DNA of 25,932 nt from an uncultured Lachnospiraceae bacterium (GTDB taxonomy: Bacteria > Bacillota > Clostridia > Lachnospirales > Lachnospiraceae), in NCBI GenBank assembly GCA_910578715.1, contig CAJTRL010000056.1:1-25932 (forward strand). The letters run 5' to 3'. Positions 15,704 through 22,823 of this stretch are shown in pieces; the stretch's first letter is position 1, and each line of letters starts with the position of its first letter. A program made the position numbers and the translations under genes. The notes under the pieces were generated by a model, which searched no databases, was not told the origin of the DNA, and saw only the letters and a list, made by a program, of their open reading frames with translations.

Positions 15704-16432
15704 ATGCTGCGCGTTGCAATCTGCGATGACGAAGCGGCGGCAAGAGACGCACTTCATATACAACTGGAAAAAGTTCTGATGGAAAACACCGAAGAAATCG
15801 TCTATGAATTTTCTACGGGAGCAAACGCTGTCTCCTGGCTGAAAAAGCATCCGGGAGAAATCGACCTGCTCTTTCTTGATGTGGAAATGGACGGATTAAA
15901 CGGCATGGAATGCGCGGAAAAAATCCGGGAATTTGATAAGAATCTGATGATTGTTTTCGTCACGGGCTATGCGGATTACGTGTTTGACGGCTACCGGACG
16001 GGCGCACTCGACTACCTCATGAAACCCGTCAAAACCCAGAAACTGTTAGAGCTTCTGCACCGGGTCCGCCTGAAAATGGCACAGGAAGAAAAAAACGTCT
16101 TTCTCGTAAAAAATGCGGACGGTCTCTGGCGTTTTGCCCTGCATGACATCTTATATTTTTATTCCGACAAAAGGCTGGTCTTTCTCGTAACAAAGAAAGC
16201 CGAATACCCGTTTTACGATAAGCTGGAAAAGGTGGAAGAACGTCTGGAAGGGCGCTTTATCAGAATCCACCAGCGCTTTTTAATCAATCCGGAACATGTG
16301 GAACGGCTTGGAAAAGACTGTGTTCTCCTTTCGGAACGGGAACTTCCGTGCAGTAGAAAATACCGGGAATCGGCTGCCGCCCGGATTGCCCGCTCCATCA
16401 TGGCAAAAAGTACAGATATTCACGGAATATAA
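15704..16432 (+). CDS. LytTR-family response regulator
   Basis: This protein has 242 residues. The receiver domain (about 1-120) has the acidic pair ICDDE (Asp 8 and 9), phosphoacceptor Asp 59 in LLFLDVEMDG, and the conserved Lys in LDYLMKPVK. The LytTR DNA-binding domain (about 135-238) shows HDILYFYSDKRLVFLVT, a KLEKVEERLEGRFIRIHQRFLINP segment and a terminal PCSRKY. Such regulators bind direct repeats and usually control peptide, bacteriocin or transport genes. It is followed after 62 bp by its probable kinase and is divergent from the ABC transporter. The start has AAAGGAGG 6-7 bases upstream, a very strong ribosome site. Confidence 0.95.
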   Translation: MLRVAICDDEAAARDALHIQLEKVLMENTEEIVYEFSTGANAVSWLKKHPGEIDLLFLDVEMDGLNGMECAEKIREFDKNLMIVFVTGYADYVFDGYRTGALDYLMKPVKTQKLLELLHRVRLKMAQEEKNVFLVKNADGLWRFALHDILYFYSDKRLVFLVTKKAEYPFYDKLEKVEERLEGRFIRIHQRFLINPEHVERLGKDCVLLSERELPCSRKYRESAAARIARSIMAKSTDIHGI

Positions 16433-16494
16433 AATCCGTTAATTCTAATACCCCTTGAATTTAAAATCCATTAACTTTAAAACCGGAGGCCTTT

Positions 16495-17889
16495 ATGACG
16501 ACTACCCCAATTTTTCTAAGACTGCTGCTTATTCTGGTTTATATTCCGACTGCTTTTCTTTTACAGGGCGCCATCACAAAACTAATCGCCGTCTCTTCCA
16601 AAAAATCCAGACAGTTCTTGCTGTTTCTGGCATGTGTACTGTTGTCCGAAACGAAGATTTTTTTCGGAGACTTTTTTAATATTCTGCCCGCCTTTGCCTT
16701 TTTTCTTTTTACCGTGTATGTTTCCTGCGAAGGAACTGTATTCAAAAAAACTGCCATTGCGCTTCTGTTTTTCAGCACGGCGATATCATTCAATGCGCTG
16801 CGGGACAATTGCCTGACCAATTCTTTCACCCTGTGCGAGCAATATGAAAAAAGCGTACTGATATCTTCTGCCAGCAGTCTGCTCTTCTTTCTTTTCCTGT
16901 TTCTTGGAACAAAATACTTCGCGCCCGACAAAGATTATACGCTTTCCGACAGCATGTGGAAACTGCTTATTCTGCTCACCATGCCGCCGTTTTGCATTGT
17001 GTTCTGCCTGGTTCTGCTATACGACGTTCCTTTCTGGGACACTTTATCCCGTGCTTACCGTTTTCACCGGGACTACGCCGCTCTGCTCATCGTCTCTATC
17101 TTTTCTTTCATCGCCCTGTTATGGACCATTACCGTGCTGGCCAGACAGCAGAAACTGGAACAGCAGCGCGTTCTTGCGGATATGAACCGCCATTATTATG
17201 AGACAATGGAACAACAGTATTTTGAAATCCGGCGCCTCAAACACGATATGGCGAACCACTTACAGGTTCTTTCGGCACTTCCGCCCGAGGAACAAAAGCG
17301 CTATTTTGACGGTCTTCTCGAAAATCCCGCTTTTACGCAGACCCTTCACTATTGCGGCGATGCCACGGTCAACGCCGTTCTCGCCACAAAAGAAAACCAG
17401 ATAACCCGCTATGGCATACAGTTCTCCTGTTCCGTCGATATCCCGGAAGAACTTCCCTTTTCCCCCGCCGATATCTGCGCGCTGTTTGCGAACGCGCTCG
17501 ATAACGCGGCGGAAGCCTGTCAGAAAGTACCGGAAGCCGACAAAAAAATCATTTTGGAAAGCAAGGCGCAGAAAGGACTGTTTTGCCTGAAAGTCCTAAA
17601 CCCGACGGAAATCTCCGGCGATGAAATCAACTACCATACATCAGGACCCACTCCTCACCTGTCAGGAACTGCTTCCCGCCTTTCCGGAACTGCGTCCCGC
17701 CTGTCAGAAACCGTTTCACGCCATCGGGACGCTTCTATCCCCGCAACCACCAAGCCGGACAAGCGCGCCCACGGTCTGGGACTGCAGAGTATGCGGGAAA
17801 TCGTTTCCAGATATCAGGGAGAAATGGAGTTGAAAACAGAAAACGGCATGGCAGAATTATTTCTGTACATGCCGCTGTATAACGGTTGA
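16495..17889 (+). CDS. GHKL-type sensor histidine kinase (AgrC-like)
   Basis: This protein of 464 residues has about six membrane helices in the first 218 residues, typical of peptide-sensing kinases. The cytoplasmic part has a dimerisation helix with the phosphoacceptor in RRLKHDMANHLQVL (His 250). The ATP-binding domain has N-box FANALDNAAEAC (Asn 333 and 337) and G-box HGLGLQSMREIVSRY (from 426). It should phosphorylate the LytTR regulator encoded just upstream. The ATP lid, between the N- and G-boxes, contains an odd insertion (about 380-422) with three tandem seven-residue repeats, coded by three 21-bp DNA repeats. A GGAGG site lies 7 bases before the ATG. No autoinducing-peptide precursor gene (agrD-like) or processing gene (agrB-like) is seen nearby. 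Confidence 0.93.
   Translation: MTTTPIFLRLLLILVYIPTAFLLQGAITKLIAVSSKKSRQFLLFLACVLLSETKIFFGDFFNILPAFAFFLFTVYVSCEGTVFKKTAIALLFFSTAISFNALRDNCLTNSFTLCEQYEKSVLISSASSLLFFLFLFLGTKYFAPDKDYTLSDSMWKLLILLTMPPFCIVFCLVLLYDVPFWDTLSRAYRFHRDYAALLIVSIFSFIALLWTITVLARQQKLEQQRVLADMNRHYYETMEQQYFEIRRLKHDMANHLQVLSALPPEEQKRYFDGLLENPAFTQTLHYCGDATVNAVLATKENQITRYGIQFSCSVDIPEELPFSPADICALFANALDNAAEACQKVPEADKKIILESKAQKGLFCLKVLNPTEISGDEINYHTSGPTPHLSGTASRLSGTASRLSETVSRHRDASIPATTKPDKRAHGLGLQSMREIVSRYQGEMELKTENGMAELFLYMPLYNG
17656..17718 (+). repeat. Three tandem 21-bp repeats inside the kinase gene
   Basis: Units at 17656-17676, 17677-17697 and 17698-17718 encode HLSGTAS, RLSGTAS and RLSETVS, followed by Arg-His. The first two differ at only a few bases. 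The unit is a multiple of three, so copy-number change would keep the reading frame. Confidence 0.8.
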
Positions 17890-17891
17890 GC

Positions 17892-17909
17892 AAAGGCATT
17901 CGTGCCTTT
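17892..17909. terminator. Hairpin with TTCG loop between convergent genes
   Basis: AAAGGCA, loop TTCG, TGCCTTT forms a 7-bp stem with the very stable UUCG tetraloop on the plus strand. It begins 2 bp after the kinase stop. Only a short T run (three, within the stem end) follows, so termination is likely but not certain. Confidence 0.55.
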
Positions 17910-17973
17910 CCAGGTTCCGGTTGAAATATTTTTCCCAAAAACACTCATGGCAAAAACATTTAATCTTGCCACA

Positions 17974-19317
17974 TCAGAAACCATATTTTTTATCCACCGG
18001 CAAGCGGAGCCGACGCCATAAAAACGGAAGCTCATACAACATCATGGCAAGCCACCCCGCCAGATACGCCCAGGGCAGCGCCGTAATTCCCATTTTACAG
18101 CCAAATACGAGCAGAAGGCATACTGCCACCCGGACGCCCATATTTATCAGACTGCTCCATAACGTAATCTTCAAGTCGCCCATCCCGCGAAAATATCCCT
18201 GTACGCCATTGGTGACCGCCGGTATCAGATACATGAACGCAATCAGGTGCAGATACTGCTCTCCCGTCAGAATCGTCATTTCATCCCGCGTAAACAGCCG
18301 CATCAGCGGATTCGCCAGTAACAGTAACAGAATCCCGGCAATGCCGCCATAGGCCAGTTCCACATACATGCCCACCCGGAATACCGCCTGTACGCGCTTC
18401 GTTTCTCCGGCGCCCCGGTTCTGCGCCATGACGCTTGTCATCGCATGACCAATATTCTGTTCGGGAATATAAGCGTAATCATCAATCCGGTTAATCGCGG
18501 CAAAAGCCGCTGTCGCCGTTACGCCCATCGTATTGACGGTTCCCTGGATGCTTAGTTTTCCAAGCTGAACCGTAGACTGCTGCAAAGCGCTGACGAATCC
18601 ATACCGGACGGTCTGCCCCAGCAGTTTTTTATCAAATCGGAACCATTGCTTTCCCAGGTTCATAACCGGTATTCTTCTTCGGATATAACACCAGCACAAC
18701 AGACAGCTTAACGCCTCGCTCAACACCGTGCTGACCGCACAGCCCACCGTTCCCATTGAAAAAACAATGACAAAAATCAAGTCGCCGATAACGTTCACAA
18801 CGGCGCTGATTCCGAGAAACAACAGCGGCGATTTACTGTCTCCCATCGCCCGCAGCGTACTCGCAAAAAAATTATAAATAAAATTGAATACCAGGCCGCA
18901 CACAATGACTCGAAGGTAAACTGCCGCTTCCATGCGGATTGCCCCGTCCACCTGTAAAATTTCCAAAAACATCGGCGCCGCCGCAAAAACAATCGCGGTA
19001 AGCGCCAATGAAAAGCCAATTCCGGCGGTCATCGCCGTACTAATCTGAAGTTTCAGCGTATCATAATCTTTTGCACCGTAAAGCGTTCCTATCAGAATGC
19101 CCGCGCCAAGACAGATTCCCTGTAAGAAAAGAATCAGCAGCGTAACGAGCGGATTTCCCGTTCCGACGGCCGCCAGTGCCTCTTTTCCCACATACTGTCC
19201 GACAATAATGCCGTCGATGGCATTATAGGTGAGCTGGAGCAGATTCCCCAGAATCAGCGGAACGGTAAAACGGACAATAATGGGGAGCATCGCTCCTTTT
19301 GTCATGTCTTTTGTCAC
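17974..19317 (-). CDS. MATE family efflux transporter
   Basis: This protein of 447 residues has twelve predicted membrane helices in two homologous halves. It begins MTKGAMLPIIVRFTVPLILGNLLQLTYNAIDGIIVGQYVGKEALAAVG, the MatE N-terminal pattern, with the family's PLVTLL and LGAGILIG stretches after it. MATE proteins export drugs or metabolites using an Na+ or H+ gradient, and the substrate is unknown here. The start is a GTG at 19317 that overlaps the stop of the upstream aldo/keto reductase (GTGA), with AAGG 7 bases before it. ATG 19305 (MTKGAML) is possible but has no ribosome site. Tight coupling suggests the two genes are co-expressed. An Na+-linked carrier would fit an Na+-pumping Rnf, but the coupling ion is not visible from sequence. 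Confidence 0.93.
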   Translation of the reverse strand: MTKDMTKGAMLPIIVRFTVPLILGNLLQLTYNAIDGIIVGQYVGKEALAAVGTGNPLVTLLILFLQGICLGAGILIGTLYGAKDYDTLKLQISTAMTAGIGFSLALTAIVFAAAPMFLEILQVDGAIRMEAAVYLRVIVCGLVFNFIYNFFASTLRAMGDSKSPLLFLGISAVVNVIGDLIFVIVFSMGTVGCAVSTVLSEALSCLLCWCYIRRRIPVMNLGKQWFRFDKKLLGQTVRYGFVSALQQSTVQLGKLSIQGTVNTMGVTATAAFAAINRIDDYAYIPEQNIGHAMTSVMAQNRGAGETKRVQAVFRVGMYVELAYGGIAGILLLLLANPLMRLFTRDEMTILTGEQYLHLIAFMYLIPAVTNGVQGYFRGMGDLKITLWSSLINMGVRVAVCLLLVFGCKMGITALPWAYLAGWLAMMLYELPFLWRRLRLPVDKKYGF

Positions 19318-20339
19318 ACAGACACCTTCCCCGCAAGCACATTTTTATAATCTTCCAGATTTTTCTGAAGAAGTGCGGGCGTGTCCAGCCCGTAAGGACA
19401 TTTGCTCTTGCACTGGTTACAGTGAATGCAGCTTTCGATTTTCATCATCTTTTCCTGCCCTTCTTTGCTTAAATGTCCGGCAGAAGGGGAACGACGCAGT
19501 AACAGAGACATTCTGGCACAGTTATTGATTTCGATTCCCATCGGACAAGGCATACAATAACCGCATCCCCGGCAAAAATCGCCAAGCAGCTCTTCTCTGT
19601 CATGCGCAATCACAGCCGCAATTTCTTCCGTCATTGCCGGAGGCGCTTCTATATAGGAAAGGAACTCATCCAGTTCTTTCTCCCGCTGTACACCCCAGAT
19701 AGGAAGCACATTATCGTACTGGGCAAGATATGCGTATGCCGCCGCGGAGTTGGTAATCAGCCCGCCGGACAAGGCTTTCATCGCAACAAATCCCATATCC
19801 TTTTCCTTACACTTTTCCACCAGCGCAATGTCTTTTTCGGTGGCAAGATAACAGAATGGGAACTGCAGCGTCTCATACAGCCCGCTGTCAACAGCCTCGT
19901 CCGCAACCGCCAGTCTGTGGTTGGTAATACCGATATGTTTTACCTTTCCCTGTTCTTTCGCCTTTAATATAGCATCATATAATCCGCTTTCGTCTCCCGG
20001 TTTCGGACAAAATGCCGGATTATGAAACTGGTATACGTCTATATAATCGGTTTTCAGATTTTCGAGGCTCGTTTCCAGGTCCTTCCAGAACTCCTCCGCA
20101 TTGTTTGCCCCTGTTTTGGTCGCAATCCATATTTTATCCCGTATGCCCTCGAAAGCGAGTCCCAGTTTATGCTCGCTGTCCGTATACCATCTCGCCGTAT
20201 CAAAATAAGTAATTCCATTATCATACGCCTTTTTCAGCAGATAAACGGCGTCTTTATCCGGGATTCTCTGAATCGGCAGCGCGCCGAATCCGTTTTTATT
20301 CGTCACAATTCCTGTTTTACCAAGTCTTACCGTTTCCAT
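19314..20339 (-). CDS. Aldo/keto reductase with a C-terminal ferredoxin domain
   Basis: This protein has 341 residues. The N-terminal AKR barrel (about 1-255) carries the tetrad residues Asp 47 (FDTAR), Tyr 52, Lys 75 (ATKTG) and His 106 (QFHNP). The C-terminal part has cysteine clusters CRGCGYCMPCP and CIHCNQCKSKCP, typical of two [4Fe-4S] clusters. This fused type is common in anaerobes, and its substrates are mostly unknown. It may exchange electrons with ferredoxin as well as NAD(P)H, which is an inference. It lies 126 bp downstream of rnfB on the same strand. A possible promoter is at 20471-20442 (TTGTAA, 18 bp, GATAAT), and AGGAG lies 10 bases before the start. The MATE gene follows with a 4-bp overlap. 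Confidence 0.93.
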   Translation of the reverse strand: METVRLGKTGIVTNKNGFGALPIQRIPDKDAVYLLKKAYDNGITYFDTARWYTDSEHKLGLAFEGIRDKIWIATKTGANNAEEFWKDLETSLENLKTDYIDVYQFHNPAFCPKPGDESGLYDAILKAKEQGKVKHIGITNHRLAVADEAVDSGLYETLQFPFCYLATEKDIALVEKCKEKDMGFVAMKALSGGLITNSAAAYAYLAQYDNVLPIWGVQREKELDEFLSYIEAPPAMTEEIAAVIAHDREELLGDFCRGCGYCMPCPMGIEINNCARMSLLLRRSPSAGHLSKEGQEKMMKIESCIHCNQCKSKCPYGLDTPALLQKNLEDYKNVLAGKVSV

Positions 20340-20507
20340 ATGATTTCCGCTCCTCTCTTTTACAGAAAAATAATTTCTTTCTCTGTCTCCTCTCTGTACA
20401 AGGGAACCATCTCCTTTTTCGGATTTTTTCCTTACAATCAGATTATCATTTTCTTCGTTTTTTCATTACAATGAAATTATCGCCTTCTTCGGGCATTTCT
20501 CCTTACA
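20340..20507 (-). repeat. Run of degenerate 34-37-nt tandem repeats from the rnfB 3' end to the reductase start
   Basis: On the minus strand, units beginning TGTA lie at 20507-20471, 20470-20437, 20436-20401, 20400-20365 and 20364-20340. Units 1 and 2 share CGAAGAA, GATAAT and a terminal AT. Units 1 and 3 share TGTAAGGA and CCGAA. Units 4 and 5 keep TGTA plus a GAGAGGAG core. Unit 1 is coding (end of rnfB), and the others fill the intergenic space. The later units are weak and could partly reflect purine-rich composition. Confidence 0.45.
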
Positions 20508-21263
20508 TGTGCCGCAGCCGGTGCATTTCTCCTGGTCGATGGTCGCATTGAAATCATCGATAACGATTGCATCCGCCGGACAGTTCCGCTTGCATAACTG
20601 GCAGCCGATACAGCCGACTTCACAGGCTTTCATCGTTACCGGCCCCTTATCGTGGTTACTGCATGCAACCGCATGTTTTGCATCGTAAGGAATCAGCGTA
20701 ATCAGTTTTTTCGGACAGGCCGCAATACATTTTCCGCATGCCTTACATTTTTCCTTATCCACGACCGCCACGCCGTTTATGACATGAATGGCGTCAAATG
20801 GACAGGCTTTCACACAGCTTCCGTAACCCAGGCAGCCGTAATCACAGGATTTTTCCCCGCCGCCCGGCACATAGGGAAGCATTTTGCAGTCTTCGATTCC
20901 CGAATATTCATAGTCTTTTTTCGCTTTATCGCAATCGCCCTGACACTGCACAAAAGCGACCTGTCTGACGGTGTCGCCCGCTTCCACACCCATGATTTCT
21001 GCAATCAGCTTACCGACTTTTTCCCCGCCGACCGGACAGGCATTGACAGGCGCTTCTCCTTTGGCGATTGCCGCCGCCAGATTTGAACATCCCGCATAGC
21101 CGCAGCCACCGCAGTTATTTCCCGGCAGTACGCCAAGCACAGCCTCTTCTTTTTCATCCACTTCCACTTTAAATTTAATCGCCGCCGCGCCCAGAAACAG
21201 GCCGACGAACAGGCCAACGCCTCCGACAATCATTGTTGCAACCAGGATTCCGGTTATTTCCAT
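20466..21263 (-). CDS. rnfB: Rnf complex subunit B, multi-cluster ferredoxin protein
   Basis: RnfB accepts electrons from reduced ferredoxin and passes them into the Rnf membrane complex. The protein has 265 residues. One N-terminal membrane helix (about 5-28) is followed by the four-Cys domain LPGNNCGGCGYAGCSNLA. Several CxxCxxC[N]xxCP ferredoxin motifs come next (CLGYGSCVKACP, CKACGKCIAACP, CIGCQLCKRNCP, CTGCGTCKEKCP), giving room for about five to six [4Fe-4S] clusters, as in other clostridial RnfB. The start has GGAGG 7 bases upstream. Unlike the other rnf genes, it is separated from the preceding gene by a 200-bp spacer rich in hairpins. The last codons coincide with the first unit of a degenerate repeat run. 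Confidence 0.97.
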   Translation of the reverse strand: MEITGILVATMIVGGVGLFVGLFLGAAAIKFKVEVDEKEEAVLGVLPGNNCGGCGYAGCSNLAAAIAKGEAPVNACPVGGEKVGKLIAEIMGVEAGDTVRQVAFVQCQGDCDKAKKDYEYSGIEDCKMLPYVPGGGEKSCDYGCLGYGSCVKACPFDAIHVINGVAVVDKEKCKACGKCIAACPKKLITLIPYDAKHAVACSNHDKGPVTMKACEVGCIGCQLCKRNCPADAIVIDDFNATIDQEKCTGCGTCKEKCPKKAIISL

Positions 21264-21463
21264 ATATAATCCTCCAATCTAACCTCCATGTCAGAGCAGC
21301 TTGCTGCGAAGACACGCGTCGAGAATTTTAGATTCTCGACTGCGCCCAAGGCACATTTGAGGCTCTGACTCAAATTGCCGGTTAAAAAATCAGCTATAAA
21401 GCTAATTTTTCAACCAAATACCCTGCCTTCTCTCAAAATCTAAATAAGATTTCTGATTTCACT
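21264..21463 (-). other. Structured 200-nt spacer inside the rnf operon
   Basis: There is no open gene between rnfA and rnfB, but the minus-strand RNA can form several hairpins. Arms 21381-21395 and 21400-21414 pair over 15 bp, complete on this strand with two G-U pairs. A 7-bp stem pairs 21355-21361 with 21369-21375. A perfect 9-bp stem pairs 21318-21326 with 21332-21340. A GCAGC/GCTGC stem lies at 21296-21307. In addition, 21290-21297 is complementary to 21362-21369, the loop of the second hairpin, so two folds compete. It could be an RNA-processing or regulatory element, or the relic of a palindromic repeat. No U run marks a terminator. Confidence 0.5.
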
Positions 21464-22042
21464 CTAAAGAAGCCCGGAAAATCCACAGAACGCGATTGCC
21501 ATCAGTCCCGCGGTAATCAGGACAATCGGCATTCCTTTAAAGGATTCCGGTATATCGTTATACTCCATCTTTTCTCTGATACCCGCCAGAATGATAATGG
21601 AAATGGTAAAGCCGACAGCCGTCGCAAAACCGTTCACTACGCCCGCCAGGATTCCGTAATTCTTCTGTACATTTGTAAGCGCAACGCCGAGCACCGCGCA
21701 GTTGGTCGTAATCAGAGGCAGATACACGCCGAGCGCCTCATAAAGAGCCGGCATAAATTTCTTTAAGAACATTTCCACAAACTGTACGAGTGCCGCGATA
21801 ACGAGGATAAAAACAATCGTCTGAAGATAGGTGATATCGAGCGGTACCAGCACATATTTGTATATAACGCCCGCCACCGCCGATGCCAGCGTAATGACGA
21901 AAATAACCGCCACTCCCATGCCGCTTGCCGTATTGGTTTTCCGGGACACACCCAGAAACGGGCACAATCCCAGGAACTGGCTTAACACAACATTGCTTAC
22001 AAGGGAAGAGCTGATTAAAATGATGAGCAAATCTTTAAGCAT
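21464..22042 (-). CDS. rnfA: Rnf complex subunit A
   Basis: This integral membrane subunit of ferredoxin:NAD+ oxidoreductase has 192 residues and six helices. Conserved features are VLSQFLGLCPFLGVSRK (Cys 27) and LPLITTNCAVLGVAL (Cys 115). In known Rnf and Nqr structures the matching cysteines, with their partners in RnfE (NqrD and NqrE in Nqr), hold an iron-sulphur cluster in the middle of the membrane. RnfA and RnfE are homologous and sit in inverted topology. Its start lies inside the last codons of rnfE (8-bp overlap), with AGGAGG 9 bases upstream. The gene after it, rnfB, comes only after a 200-bp structured spacer. Confidence 0.97.
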   Translation of the reverse strand: MLKDLLIILISSSLVSNVVLSQFLGLCPFLGVSRKTNTASGMGVAVIFVITLASAVAGVIYKYVLVPLDITYLQTIVFILVIAALVQFVEMFLKKFMPALYEALGVYLPLITTNCAVLGVALTNVQKNYGILAGVVNGFATAVGFTISIIILAGIREKMEYNDIPESFKGMPIVLITAGLMAIAFCGFSGLL

Positions 22043-22784
22043 GTTCTTTCTCCTCCTCTCCCTTTATCCTGCGTGTTTTCGGCTCCTGTGCTTTTTCATC
22101 ATAAAAGCGTTTCGTACATCCGCTGTCGGAGCAGTTCAGGCAGTCGTTTCCGCAGCCCGACTGAATCTTTGACATATCTTTTCCTTTTTTCTCGCCAATC
22201 AGTTTTATTTTGTTCTGAATTGCCGTCAGCATCGCCAGCACGAAGAATGCGCCCGGCGCCATAATGAAAATAGTACATGGTATATAGCTTTCCGGCATGA
22301 TATGCAGTCCGAACAGCGTTCCGGCCCCAATCAGTTCCCGCACCGCGCCGATACAGGTCAGCGCGAAAGAAAAGCCGAGCCCCATGCCAATTCCGTCAAA
22401 TAAAGACGGAATGACCGGATTTTTCGACGCATAGCTTTCCGCACGCCCCAGAATAATACAGTTTACGACGATTAACGGAATATAGATGCCGAGCGCATCG
22501 TATAAGGACGGAATAAAACCTTCCAGCAAAAGTTCCACGATTGTCACAAAAGACGCAATGATAACGATGAATGCCGGTATTCTGACTTTGTCGGGAATAA
22601 TATTCCGAAGCAGCGAAATAAAGGCGTTGCTAAGCGCCAGCACGACCATCGTCGTCAGTCCCATGCCCAGACCGTTCATTGCCGAAGTCGTAACGGCAAG
22701 CGTCGGACACATGCCGAGCATCAGGACAAAGGTCGGATTTTCTTTTATCAGTCCATTGACAAGACGTTCTTTGATATCATTCAT
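22035..22784 (-). CDS. rnfE: Rnf complex subunit E with a cysteine-rich C-terminal extension
   Basis: This membrane subunit, a homologue of RnfA, has 249 residues against about 195-210 for most members. The core has six helices with Cys 26 (LGMCPTLAV) and Cys 109 (IVVNCIILGRAE), the expected ligands of the intramembrane iron-sulphur cluster. After residue 195 a charged tail contains SGCGNDCLNCSDSGC, with cysteines at 211, 215, 218 and 223, and ends in many Lys and Glu residues. The Cys spacing could hold a metal or Fe-S cluster, but this is not established for the family. AAGGAG precedes the ATG by 10-11 bases. The gene is 39 bp downstream of rnfG and overlaps rnfA by 8 bp. Confidence 0.96.
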   Translation of the reverse strand: MNDIKERLVNGLIKENPTFVLMLGMCPTLAVTTSAMNGLGMGLTTMVVLALSNAFISLLRNIIPDKVRIPAFIVIIASFVTIVELLLEGFIPSLYDALGIYIPLIVVNCIILGRAESYASKNPVIPSLFDGIGMGLGFSFALTCIGAVRELIGAGTLFGLHIMPESYIPCTIFIMAPGAFFVLAMLTAIQNKIKLIGEKKGKDMSKIQSGCGNDCLNCSDSGCTKRFYDEKAQEPKTRRIKGEEEKEHA

Positions 22785-22823
22785 TTATAACCATTCTCCT
22801 TTCCAGGCCCGCAGAACCGTGCC

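Noticed and set aside
17626..17718. Short repeated units considered as a CRISPR-like array
   Set aside because: The repeats are 21 bp, contiguous without spacers and in frame within the kinase gene. They are coding tandem repeats.
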